From SAR116 cluster bacterium (GTDB taxonomy: Bacteria > Pseudomonadota > Alphaproteobacteria > Puniceispirillales > UBA1172): DNA of 9,936 bases. A program made the translations under genes and the position numbers. This document shows, piece by piece, positions 1 to 7,228 of the stretch; position 1 is the first letter of the stretch; every line of letters begins with the position of its first letter. The stretch is from the NCBI GenBank assembly GCA_002691725.1, contig NZIT01000078.1, positions 1 to 9,936 of the forward strand, in the 5' to 3' direction. Below the pieces are notes generated by a model, which saw only the letters and a program-made list of their open reading frames with translations, did no database searches and was not told the origin of the DNA.

Positions 1-286
1 AGCCAGCATCACTTAGCATTGCCGCCGATACATCGCCGGTAAATGCGCCGCCGCTTTCCCTATGACAATCTTGACCACCAACAGCAATATTGGACGCGCT
101 AGCAACCGAATGAACGGCAGAAAGCAAGGGAAATGGCGGAAACACAATGCGCTGGACATGATTGCCGCCCTTAGCCGATAGCCCGTCTGATATCCCACAA
201 GATATCCCACAAGATATCATGGCCGATATCAGATCATGCGCAGCGGTGCTATTCATATTCATTTTCCAGTTACAGGCAATGATCAT
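1..286 (-). CDS. tpiA: Triosephosphate isomerase, N-terminal part (cut by left window edge)
   Basis: Interconverts dihydroxyacetone phosphate and glyceraldehyde 3-phosphate in cytoplasmic glycolysis and gluconeogenesis. About 95 residues are visible. The protein opens M-I-I-A-C-N-W-K-M-N, which holds the family's substrate-binding Asn and catalytic-site Lys in the NWKMN motif at the end of strand 1. Further on are VFPPFPLL, a GGQDCH motif and TGDVSAAMLSDAG, all standard TIM-barrel landmarks. The catalytic His and Glu lie beyond the edge. The start is the ATG at 286-284, chosen because it places NWKMN as in the family. A GGAGG lies at 306-302, about 15 nt upstream, which is rather far. Oddity: the stretch after helix 1 contains ISCGISCGIS, made by a 12-bp tandem duplication. 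It is transcribed away from ppiD. Identity is firm; only completeness is unknown. Confidence 0.93.
   Translation of the reverse strand, partial: MIIACNWKMNMNSTAAHDLISAMISCGISCGISDGLSAKGGNHVQRIVFPPFPLLSAVHSVASASNIAVGGQDCHRESGGAFTGDVSAAMLSDAG
189..218. repeat. 12-bp tandem duplication inside tpiA
   Basis: The unit tatcccacaaga occurs at 191-202 and again, perfectly, at 203-214, and is followed by tatc at 215-218. Being a multiple of three it keeps the tpiA frame and gives a doubled Ile-Ser-Cys-Gly in the region between helix 1 and strand 2 of the barrel. The perfect identity of the copies suggests a recent slippage event. Confidence 0.85.
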
Positions 287-529
287 AGAATATTCTTGCC
301 GCCTCCATATAGACAAATAGAGTTCACTACAAATCGAGTTAGCTACTGGTCTAAACCATGAGTATAAACCCAGAGCGCGAACCAGCAGTGTTCGAAAACA
401 GTTGGTTTAATCATGTATTTTTTAGTCTGATTTGATATCATGACGCAACCGAAAAGCGTAACAGAGCCGTGACATTGGCGGTTTCTCATGCTAGGCAGAA
501 ATATAACGATCTTACATAAGGTGAATCTC
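287..529. promoter_or_regulatory. Divergent tpiA / ppiD intergenic region
   Basis: These 243 bp separate two divergently read genes and must contain the promoters of both. On the plus strand, TATAAC at 502-507 is a good -10-like hexamer. It would start transcription near 514, downstream of the ATG at 488 but upstream of the preferred ppiD start at 530. TTGGCG at 475-480 is the nearest -35-like string but is 21 nt away, so the pair is imperfect. On the minus strand, TATACT (366-361) is -10-like for tpiA, without a convincing -35. No operator palindrome, riboswitch or leader peptide rich in a regulatory amino acid was recognised. These are weak by-eye matches. Confidence 0.35.
518..523 (+). promoter_or_regulatory. 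Shine-Dalgarno deciding the ppiD start
   Basis: AAGGTG lies 6 nt before the ATG at 530. The upstream in-frame ATG at 488 has no comparable purine tract before it. The 530 start also gives the N-terminus expected of the family, a short basic segment followed by one membrane helix. This supports 530 over 488. Confidence 0.6.
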
Positions 530-2404
530 ATGTTGCAAATCCTTCGTGACGGTACAAAATCTAACTTAATGCGGGCGTTCCTGATGGTTCTGGTCGTTGG
601 GTTTGGCATGTGGGGCATAGGCGATATTTTCCGCTCCAGCCCTTCTGATGAGGATGCTATTACGGTTGGTGATGTTACTATTTCAGCGCAAGAGGTTGCT
701 GTCTATTTTGATCAAACGCGGAGATTCTATTACCCGAACCTCAATAATAATGAGGCAATCTCTGTCGGGTTGATGAATCAGATTATTGCTGAGATGGCTG
801 AACGAGCGCTCTTTGATGCCGAAGCCTCACGCCTTGGCATCACCGTTACTCGTGAAATGGCCAAAGACGCTATTCGCAGAAACCCCATGTTTCTTGATGA
901 TGCAGGGCAGTTTGATCCGCTTTTATTCAGGGATATTCTGGCCAGCCGTGGCATGACAGAAACTGAATTAGTGGCCAGTATTGCCTATTCAGAACGCCGC
1001 AATCAGATTATCGCGGCGATTGCGTCAGGGGCTGATTATTCTCCTGCGCTGGCGAAAAGCATGGCGCAGTGGCTAGCGCAGAAACGCCAGATATCTTATG
1101 CTGAGTTAATCATAAACCCGGATAATATCGCTGATCCAAATGATAGCGCATTAGCGACCTGGTATTCTGAAAACGCCAGCACATTTGATGCACCAGCAAT
1201 TAGGAGCGTTACTACGGCTGTCTTATCGCCTGATATTTTTATAAATGAAATCAATATATCAGATGATGAAATTAATAGCATTTATGAAGCAAGAAAAGAC
1301 ACTTTATCGGTTCCTGAACGGCGCAATTTTTATCAAATTGTGTTTGCTGATAGCGCACAAGCTAATGCCGCTTATGATCGGATTACTGGCGGTGAAAATT
1401 TACCTGCTGTTGCTAATGATATGCTCGGTGATAGCGCAGATGATATTACATTCACCAATATTGCCCGTGATGATTTGCCCGAAGATTTGGCCGATATTGT
1501 GTTTGCTGCAACGCAAGATCAACTGACGATGCCTGCCGCAACGCCGTTTGGAATTTATCTCTTTATGGTGACCGATATCGTGCCCGCAGAAGTACCGCAA
1601 TTAGCGGATATCAAGACCGCTCTTGCTGATGAGATCAAAACCGAAACCGCGATTAATATGGTTTATGATCGGCTCCAGCTTTTTGAGGCGGCACAAGCGG
1701 CTGGCGCAACATTAGAAGAAGCCGCTATGGACGCAGGGGCAGAGGTTTTAACAATCCCTGCCCTCACCAAAACAGGGCGTGATAGCGATGGCCAGTGGCT
1801 GGAAGGCATCTCATCCAGCACAGCGTTTCGATCAACCGCATGGCAGCAGGAAATTGGCGTGCCTAGCCTGTTGATCACGGATGAGAATATTACATTTTTC
1901 GCCTTGCGTGTTGATAGTGAAACCGATACCAGATCGCGTGATTTATATGAAGTAAGAGAAGCCGCCATTGCCGCATGGAGACGCGAGCAAGCCATATCAG
2001 AGGCGCGACAAAGCGCCGAAGCGATCATTGCCGCCTCACAGTATGAACAGGCAATCGCTGATCTTGGTGTTGAATTGATAGCCTCACCTGAGTTTCTGCA
2101 AAACGGCAGTGGCCTTGATCACGAAGCAGCAAGCCTTATCGCCTCTGCCAGCTTTGCCATAAATGCTGGTGATCGGACGATTGTTGAAACTGGCGGTGAT
2201 AAGGTCATCGTGCTGAAAATGGATGCTGTGATTGACGGTGACGAGGAAGCTATTGCCCTTCGCACTGAGCAAATTCTGACTGAATTTACAAGTCATATCG
2301 CCGCTGATAGTGAAGCCGCTATCGCGTCTGGATTGCAGTCTATTCACAGCGTTAACGCCAATCCTAATGCCGCTATCAGATTGCTGATAGGATCGACAAA
2401 TTAA
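530..2404 (+). CDS. ppiD: PpiD/SurA-type membrane-anchored periplasmic folding factor (peptidylprolyl isomerase-like)
   Basis: Predicted inner-membrane-anchored chaperone that helps newly secreted envelope proteins fold at the translocon exit. The 624-residue product, close to the usual 600-640 for PpiD, starts MLQILRDGTKSN. It has one membrane helix at about residues 13-32 that ends in WGIGDIF, a hallmark of the alphaproteobacterial family. A long SurA_N-like helical segment follows (about 40-190). A parvulin-like domain lies at about 260-352, from VPERRNFYQIVF to GIYLFMVTDIVP, and an Ala/Glu-rich helical C-terminal region closes the protein. The parvulin domain lacks the usual HIL-type histidine (here YQIVF) and a clear GGDLG motif, so isomerase activity is doubtful and the role is probably chaperone, as known for PpiD. 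The start at 530 is preferred to 488. Its stop overlaps the trpE start (TAATG), so the two are probably co-translated. The gene symbol is by family and context. Confidence 0.85.
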   Translation: MLQILRDGTKSNLMRAFLMVLVVGFGMWGIGDIFRSSPSDEDAITVGDVTISAQEVAVYFDQTRRFYYPNLNNNEAISVGLMNQIIAEMAERALFDAEASRLGITVTREMAKDAIRRNPMFLDDAGQFDPLLFRDILASRGMTETELVASIAYSERRNQIIAAIASGADYSPALAKSMAQWLAQKRQISYAELIINPDNIADPNDSALATWYSENASTFDAPAIRSVTTAVLSPDIFINEINISDDEINSIYEARKDTLSVPERRNFYQIVFADSAQANAAYDRITGGENLPAVANDMLGDSADDITFTNIARDDLPEDLADIVFAATQDQLTMPAATPFGIYLFMVTDIVPAEVPQLADIKTALADEIKTETAINMVYDRLQLFEAAQAAGATLEEAAMDAGAEVLTIPALTKTGRDSDGQWLEGISSSTAFRSTAWQQEIGVPSLLITDENITFFALRVDSETDTRSRDLYEVREAAIAAWRREQAISEARQSAEAIIAASQYEQAIADLGVELIASPEFLQNGSGLDHEAASLIASASFAINAGDRTIVETGGDKVIVLKMDAVIDGDEEAIALRTEQILTEFTSHIAADSEAAIASGLQSIHSVNANPNAAIRLLIGSTN

Positions 2405-3900
2405 TGCATATTCTGCCAAATGAAAGTGATATAAAAGCTCAGCTTACTGAGGGCAAGACGGTTTTGTTGCATACAGAGCTTGTCGCTGATCTGGAAACGC
2501 CTGTTTCGATCATGCTGAAACTCGGCATTGATGAGCCGTATCACTGTTTGCTTGAATCAGTTGAAGGCGGTGATGTTCGTGGCCGATTTTCAGTGATTGC
2601 CCTCAATCCAGATTTGATCTGGACTGTCCGTGGTGAGGATATCACGATTGAAGATGGTAAAGGTCAGATTATAGCCACCGAAAAAGGCTCAGCCTTTGAC
2701 TCACTGCGGCGATTAATGGCTGATACTGCGGTCGATATCCCTAAAGATTTGCCGCCAATGTCGACCGGGTTATTTGGCTATTTTGGCTATGAGATGATCC
2801 AGTATATGGAAAATATTCCAAGCACTAATCCCGATGAGCTTGGAACACCTGATGCTTGTCTTATGCGGCCGTCAGTAGTGGTGATTATTGATCGGCTGAA
2901 AGACAGCTTGCGTATCATTACCCCTATCCGCCTTGATCAGATTGATAAAACCGCTATTGATGACGCTATTAGCCTGGGGCATCAGCGCCTCCATGCAATT
3001 ATTGAAAAGCTTAACAAATCAACATCATCACAGCAGAAGCCCAGCGATCATGCGCCATTGCCAGATGTGACCACCAATATGCCAAAATCAACCTATTTGG
3101 GCATGGTCAAAAAGGCCATTGAATATATTAAAGCAGGTGATATTTTTCAGGTTGTGTTATCGCAGCGGTATTCGGTGCCTTTTTTCAAAAAACCGTTCAC
3201 ACTTTACCGGTCGCTAAGACGATTAAATCCATCTCCATTTTTGATCTATTTTAATATGGGTGGCTATTCTCTGGTTGGGTCAAGCCCTGAAATTCTGGTG
3301 CGTCTGCGTGATAGCAAAGTGACCATCAGGCCAATCGCCGGCACAAGGCCGCGTGGCAAAACCCCTGAAGAAGATCAGGAATTAGCCATAGATTTATTGG
3401 ATGATGCCAAAGAACGTGCCGAACATTTGATGCTGCTTGATCTTGGCAGAAATGATGTTGGCCGCGTATCAAAACCCGGATCAGTGAAAGTGATCGATCA
3501 TTTTCATATCGAACGCTATAGCCATGTCATGCATATCGCATCAGAAGTACAAGGTCAAATAAGGTCTGAGCTAGATGCTATTGATGCCTTAAAGGCTGGC
3601 TTTCCGGCAGGCACTCTGACGGGCGCTCCTAAGATACGTGCCATGGAAATTATTGATGAGCTGGAACCCACTCGCCGGGGGCCTTATGGCGGTGCTGCGG
3701 GATATATTTCGGGTAACGGCGATATGGATACATGCATTGTTTTAAGAACGGCTCTCGTTAAAAATGACATGCTCTATATACAAGCTGGCGCTGGTGTCGT
3801 TTATGACAGTATCGATGAAAATGAATATCAGGAATGTGAAAATAAAGCGATGGCAGTGATCAGAGCTGCTGCCGAAGCAGTCGAAATGCCAGAGGACTGA
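2404..3900 (+). CDS. trpE: Anthranilate synthase component I
   Basis: Makes anthranilate from chorismate using ammonia supplied by the TrpG glutaminase, the first committed step of tryptophan synthesis in the cytoplasm. The 498 residues match a stand-alone TrpE with no fused glutaminase. The N-terminal domain carries LLES at 49-52, the element associated with tryptophan feedback binding. The chorismate-binding domain (about 225-490) carries PIAGTRPRG (310-318), DLGRNDVGRV (346-355), PAGTLTGAPKIRAME (401-415) and a C-E-N-K-A tail (478-482). Alanine at 312, where PabB-type enzymes have lysine (PIKGT), argues for anthranilate rather than aminodeoxychorismate synthase. The ATG overlaps the ppiD stop by 1 nt, so translational coupling is likely. 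No Trp-rich leader or attenuator lies directly upstream. Unlike many alphaproteobacterial trpE loci, trpG, trpD and trpC do not follow. Confidence 0.96.
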   Translation: MHILPNESDIKAQLTEGKTVLLHTELVADLETPVSIMLKLGIDEPYHCLLESVEGGDVRGRFSVIALNPDLIWTVRGEDITIEDGKGQIIATEKGSAFDSLRRLMADTAVDIPKDLPPMSTGLFGYFGYEMIQYMENIPSTNPDELGTPDACLMRPSVVVIIDRLKDSLRIITPIRLDQIDKTAIDDAISLGHQRLHAIIEKLNKSTSSQQKPSDHAPLPDVTTNMPKSTYLGMVKKAIEYIKAGDIFQVVLSQRYSVPFFKKPFTLYRSLRRLNPSPFLIYFNMGGYSLVGSSPEILVRLRDSKVTIRPIAGTRPRGKTPEEDQELAIDLLDDAKERAEHLMLLDLGRNDVGRVSKPGSVKVIDHFHIERYSHVMHIASEVQGQIRSELDAIDALKAGFPAGTLTGAPKIRAMEIIDELEPTRRGPYGGAAGYISGNGDMDTCIVLRTALVKNDMLYIQAGAGVVYDSIDENEYQECENKAMAVIRAAAEAVEMPED

Positions 3901-3902
3901 TT

Positions 3903-4922
3903 TTGGGTGTTGTTAATAGGTGTGTTTTGTCTTGGTTTTTAAGGGCAGTGCTTTTAAGGGTGGTTTCGGCATGTATTTTGGCTTTGTCGTCAGCATCTCT
4001 ATACGCGCAATCAGATGATCAGACCTATCCTACGACTATCCATCCAACCATCAATAAAGGCCAGATTGGTGAACAATTAGCCATTTGCTCAGCTTATGCT
4101 TCGATGATGGAAAATGTAACCATCATTGAGCTTAAAATCCGTGATATTTGGCGTCAGCGTCAGATCATGCTATCCGATGAGCTGAGGCAACATTTGATCA
4201 ATCATTCCAATCAATCTGTATTAGAAATCGATATTCGCTATATTATCGACAGTAAGGCAACGTGGTTGTCTCATCATATCTTTTTCCCTGATCCTGAAGG
4301 CTATGGCGTTGTTAATGCCTCCCAACAACATACGGTCAAGCAATATGTCATGTCATTTTGCCCGCCGCTTTATGACAAAATTGATTTGCAATTCGCAGAA
4401 GCTAAAGGGGTCGTAGAGCCGGGCTCACCATTGACCATCATGACCGAGAATAAATGGGGTAATGGCATGATTAACACAAGACAGGATGAGGAGAGTGATA
4501 AGCCTGATGTGAGTGAAGACCCCAATGCTGATGCTGATGCTGATGCCAGTGCCAATGCCAGTGCCGATGCTGATGCCAATGCCGATGCCGATGCTGATGC
4601 CAATGCCGATGCCGATGCTGATGTCACTAATCAGGCACAGGCGCCCCCAACAGCGACGCAATCATCATCACCAAAGGCAATGATTATTCAAATTGCTGCC
4701 TATATAAAACGCAATCATGCGGAAAGAGGGATGATACATTTTGAAGATATTTTGGCAGACATTGCCCCACCTGTTATTTTGCAAATCGAAGAACCTACTG
4801 GCGATAATGGCGAAGTATTTTATCGTATTACTACAATCCCCATGCTGCCTGATGAGGCCACACTGGCATGTAATAACATGAAGAAAAAGCAAATAGGTTG
4901 TATTATTCGGCTACTGGAATAA
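3903..4922 (+). CDS. Secreted protein with (D/N/S)A repeat linker and diverged SPOR-like C-terminal domain
   Basis: Not a recognised named protein. The largest frame begins at TTG 3903, 2 nt after the trpE stop, and encodes 339 residues. A second TTG at 3927, with AATAGG 6 nt upstream, gives a 331-residue version with a cleaner signal peptide; no ATG serves either. The N-terminus is a basic-hydrophobic signal sequence ending near SLYA-Q (residues 32-36), so export to the periplasm is inferred. Residues about 50-170 form a globular segment with two cysteines (62, 153). Residues 208-240 are an acidic low-complexity linker of DA, NA and SA dipeptides. Residues about 258-339 (IIQIAAY, NHAER, VFYRITTIPM, then C-x9-C before IIRLL) resemble the strand-helix pattern of alphaproteobacterial SPOR domains, including their paired cysteines. 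SPOR domains bind denuded septal peptidoglycan, so a cell-wall or division role is possible but inferred. It probably sits in the ppiD-trpE transcript. Confidence 0.7.
   Translation: MGVVNRCVLSWFLRAVLLRVVSACILALSSASLYAQSDDQTYPTTIHPTINKGQIGEQLAICSAYASMMENVTIIELKIRDIWRQRQIMLSDELRQHLINHSNQSVLEIDIRYIIDSKATWLSHHIFFPDPEGYGVVNASQQHTVKQYVMSFCPPLYDKIDLQFAEAKGVVEPGSPLTIMTENKWGNGMINTRQDEESDKPDVSEDPNADADADASANASADADANADADADANADADADVTNQAQAPPTATQSSSPKAMIIQIAAYIKRNHAERGMIHFEDILADIAPPVILQIEEPTGDNGEVFYRITTIPMLPDEATLACNNMKKKQIGCIIRLLE
4524..4623 (+). repeat. Hexanucleotide/24-bp tandem repeat in the secreted protein gene
   Basis: About 16 hexamer units of the form GATGCY, AATGCY or AGTGCC encode alternating Asp/Asn/Ser and Ala. 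Within it is a higher-order 24-bp unit: perfect copies at 4566-4589 and 4590-4613, a partial copy at 4614-4623 and a degenerate copy at 4542-4565 (two GATGCC-to-AGTGCC changes and one T-to-C). Unit lengths are multiples of three, so copy changes alter linker length and not the frame. Confidence 0.9.
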
Positions 4923-4958
4923 ACTAAATGACTTATTCCCTCAAGTCCGAGTCATGAC

Positions 4959-5873
4959 ATGATCATTCTTGAATGGTGGGTTATCGCCACCATAATAGCC
5001 GCTTTAACACAAACCTTACGAAGTGCTGTTCAGCGCCAAATGAAACCTGTTTTGGGTGATGATGGCGCAAGTTATATCCGTTTTCTCTATGCCCTGCCCT
5101 TTGCTTGGCTGGTTGTTATCACCTATCAACAGATGACCGATATAGAAATACCCACAACGACGCTATGGTTCTGGATATGGGTTTTATTAGCTAGTGTGAC
5201 GCAGATCATCTTTACCGTTCTGCTGATCCGGATTTTCTCGCGGCGAAGCTTTGCCGCTGGCACAGCGTTTTCAAAAACAGAAGTTCTGCAAGCGGCAATA
5301 TTGGAAACGATTATATTAGGGGTCATGGTATCGCTATTGACGGGCTTAGGCATTATTTTTGGCGTTGTTGCCGTGGTTATACTGGCCTTTGCCAAATCAG
5401 CCCTTACCCGCAATGAAATATTGAAATCATGCTTTTCCAAAACCTCTGCCATAGGGTTGGCTAGCGGCACTTTTCTTGGTCTTGCAACGGTTTGTTATAA
5501 GGCGGCGGCGGTATCGCTTATCAGCGATGATCTGTTTATGCGCGCGGTCTATACAGGCGGCATAGCCACCACTATTCAAGTGCTGGCGATGGGTGCATGG
5601 ATGCTTATCTTTACGCGCCAGCAATTTGTCGCATGTTTTGTTAACTGGCGAGGATCAATAGGCGCTGGATTTTTTGGGGCGGTGGCAACTATTGGTTGGT
5701 TCACCGCCTTTATGCTTCAGACTGTGGCATCTGTTCGTGCGGTTGGACAAGTCGAATTATTGATCACCCTTGCGATTTCTATGCTTTGGTTTAAAGAAAA
5801 ATCTAATCGCATTGAAATCATTGCCATTCTCTTATTAACCTTATCAATTGTCATGGTATTGCTGGGCTCATGA
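4959..5873 (+). CDS. DMT-superfamily transporter, EamA-like
   Basis: Predicted inner-membrane transporter of the drug/metabolite transporter superfamily, whose members often export amino acids or metabolites; the substrate cannot be told from sequence. The 304-residue product has about ten hydrophobic helices in two halves of five, the usual EamA size and layout. The first helix begins at WWVIATIIAALTQ. A charged stretch follows helix 1 (RSAVQRQMK), and the second half ends in a helix of Leu, Ile and Val (about 287-303). The motif VGQVELLITLAISMLWFKEK (263-282) matches the conserved end of the second EamA repeat, where family members typically read an E-P-x-x-A-x-x-x-x-x-x-x-x-E pattern. The proline is absent here. 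The start is ATG 4959, with only a weak upstream purine tract. It follows the secreted protein gene by 36 nt and overlaps the next gene by 4 nt (ATGA), so the pair is probably co-translated. Confidence 0.82.
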   Translation: MIILEWWVIATIIAALTQTLRSAVQRQMKPVLGDDGASYIRFLYALPFAWLVVITYQQMTDIEIPTTTLWFWIWVLLASVTQIIFTVLLIRIFSRRSFAAGTAFSKTEVLQAAILETIILGVMVSLLTGLGIIFGVVAVVILAFAKSALTRNEILKSCFSKTSAIGLASGTFLGLATVCYKAAAVSLISDDLFMRAVYTGGIATTIQVLAMGAWMLIFTRQQFVACFVNWRGSIGAGFFGAVATIGWFTAFMLQTVASVRAVGQVELLITLAISMLWFKEKSNRIEIIAILLLTLSIVMVLLGS

Positions 5874-7195
5874 GAGGTTTGATAATATCCCTGCGTGTTG
5901 GTCTGCTTGCCCTTGCTTGGCTAGCGGCAATTTTACAGGTCATATTTGGGGCTGAGGTGATGCTATTCAGCAATTTCGCCACGATTGCCCTCGGCTTATT
6001 CTTTATTCTGGTTTTGCCAACACTGAAATGGGACAGCTTACTGATTATCGCCATGCTAACCATCATGGGCTGGGTTCTGGTTGATGGTCAGATGAGTCTT
6101 GATTTGATGTTTTCAAGCGGCCGCTTTGTTTTAATTTTTGTTGCATTGATTGCAACAATGACCTTATCCAAGGCAACAGCCGCTACCATGCCGTCTGTGC
6201 GGCGGACACAAGATAATCTGGCTCGGCTTAGCCCTGAGAACTCATCTTCAGGGTTACAAATCGCAGGTCATGTTTTTGGCGGCATTATCAACACCGGAAC
6301 CTTTGCTATCCTATCAGCGGCCTTGCCCAATAACAGTGATGAATATCGGCGCAAACTCGCAGCCGGTGCTGCCTTACGCGGCATGGTAACTTCGGCGGTT
6401 TGGTCACCATTTTTTGTTGGTTTCGCGGTTGGTGAAGGCTTTGTTGGGACTGCCAATGCGTGGCTGGCCATGGCGTTTGGTTTAGGAACAGCATTTATCT
6501 TCACCTTGGCCTGTTCATACTGGTTTAGTGCCGAGTTTAGCCTGCAAACAATCAGAACATCCCTCGCCTGCCTGCGCCCAATCGCTTGGCGTGTGGTGAT
6601 TGTTTTAGCCAGTGTATTGAGCTTTGCGATCTGCTTTAACCTGACCGCATTATCAGCCGTCGTCATCGCCATGCCGTTATTAGTAGCGATCCAGTTTATG
6701 CGTTATCCGCAAAACATGATCAGGATAATTAAAACATCGCGCGATGGGCTGGCGCAAACATCTGATGACTTAGTGATTATCAGCATGGCTATGGTAATCG
6801 GCTATATCGCCATTAATACTAATGGCCTTGAGCAGATTGGGCTAGTTGGCGCGCATAGCATATATCCGGGCTGGCTAGCCTTGATCGCAACACCAGTTGT
6901 CATGATGCTGGCATCTGTGGTAGGTATACATCCTGTGATTTCAAGCACGGTTATGCTGGCGATTTTCAGTAATGGCGGAGCGGCCGTGCATCCTGCCTTA
7001 TTAATGCAGAGCCATTTGATCGGCTGGGGAGCCGGGACAATGAGCTCAGTCGCCTCATTATCCGTCATCACATGCGCCCGACTATACCAAGTTAGAAGCA
7101 CCAAACTGGCGCTTAGTCAAAATCTGGTAACAGCTTTTTTATTCGCATTATTGGGCGGCATTACCTTAAGCCTGATCAATAACGTGATGTATTAA
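5870..7195 (+). CDS. Polytopic membrane permease of unknown substrate
   Basis: A 441-residue integral membrane protein with roughly 11-12 hydrophobic helices by eye and no soluble domain or signal peptide. I do not recognise the family with certainty. The duplicated-looking pattern is reminiscent of ion-transporter-superfamily carriers (ArsB, dicarboxylate and citrate permease types). In the first half, a Gly-rich re-entrant-like GHVFGGIINTGTF (133-145) is followed by LRGMVTSAVWSPFF (169-182). In the second half, VVGIHPVISSTVM (350-362) and HLIGWGAGTMSSVASLS (382-398) occur. This is inference from texture. Two loops are charged: about 109-121 (RRTQDNLARL) and 277-299. The ATG overlaps the stop of the DMT transporter gene (ATGA), which suggests coupled translation and a shared pathway. 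The gene ends 33 bp from the convergent livF stop. Confidence 0.7.
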   Translation: MRGLIISLRVGLLALAWLAAILQVIFGAEVMLFSNFATIALGLFFILVLPTLKWDSLLIIAMLTIMGWVLVDGQMSLDLMFSSGRFVLIFVALIATMTLSKATAATMPSVRRTQDNLARLSPENSSSGLQIAGHVFGGIINTGTFAILSAALPNNSDEYRRKLAAGAALRGMVTSAVWSPFFVGFAVGEGFVGTANAWLAMAFGLGTAFIFTLACSYWFSAEFSLQTIRTSLACLRPIAWRVVIVLASVLSFAICFNLTALSAVVIAMPLLVAIQFMRYPQNMIRIIKTSRDGLAQTSDDLVIISMAMVIGYIAINTNGLEQIGLVGAHSIYPGWLALIATPVVMMLASVVGIHPVISSTVMLAIFSNGGAAVHPALLMQSHLIGWGAGTMSSVASLSVITCARLYQVRSTKLALSQNLVTAFLFALLGGITLSLINNVMY

Positions 7196-7209
7196 CGCCG
7201 CCGCGTTTT
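7194..7209 (+). terminator. Weak hairpin between convergent genes
   Basis: AACGC (7194-7198), a CGCC loop and GCGTT (7203-7207) form a 5-bp stem followed by two more T residues, overlapping the last bases of the permease stop codon. The short stem and T tract make it a weak intrinsic terminator candidate for the plus-strand genes. In the minus direction the hairpin exists but has no U tract. Confidence 0.3.
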
Positions 7210-7228
7210 GATCGCATAACGCCAGATA

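Noticed and set aside
13..210. Minus-strand open frame of 65 residues near the left edge
   Set aside because: It is a shifted frame of tpiA; the neighbouring frame encodes the conserved FPPFPLL, GGQDCH and TGDVSAAML motifs.
189..232. Repeated GATATC strings as a possible CRISPR or binding-site array
   Set aside because: They are explained by the 12-bp duplication in coding sequence plus a chance occurrence; there are no spacers or regular spacing.
440..472. Ten-codon mini-ORF (MTQPKSVTEP) upstream of ppiD as a possible leader peptide
   Set aside because: It has no Shine-Dalgarno, no tryptophan codons and no terminator/antiterminator pair, and it probably lies upstream of the likely transcription start.
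488..529. ATG 488 as the ppiD start
   Set aside because: It would add 14 residues not typical of the family. AAGGTG is ideally placed before ATG 530, and the -10-like TATAAC at 502-507 lies downstream of 488.
343..618. Minus-strand open frame of 91 residues overlapping the ppiD start
   Set aside because: It covers the promoter region and the ppiD membrane helix, has no recognisable domain and overlaps a real gene.
2404..3900. PabB (aminodeoxychorismate synthase) as an alternative to TrpE
   Set aside because: Alanine replaces the PabB-typical lysine in PIAGTRPRG, and the LLES regulatory element and context favour TrpE.
4370..4661. Two minus-strand open frames rich in Ser-Ala or Ile-Gly through the repeat region
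   Set aside because: They are open only because the hexamer repeat lacks stops in these antisense frames. The plus strand gives a signal peptide, a plausible folded domain and operon spacing.
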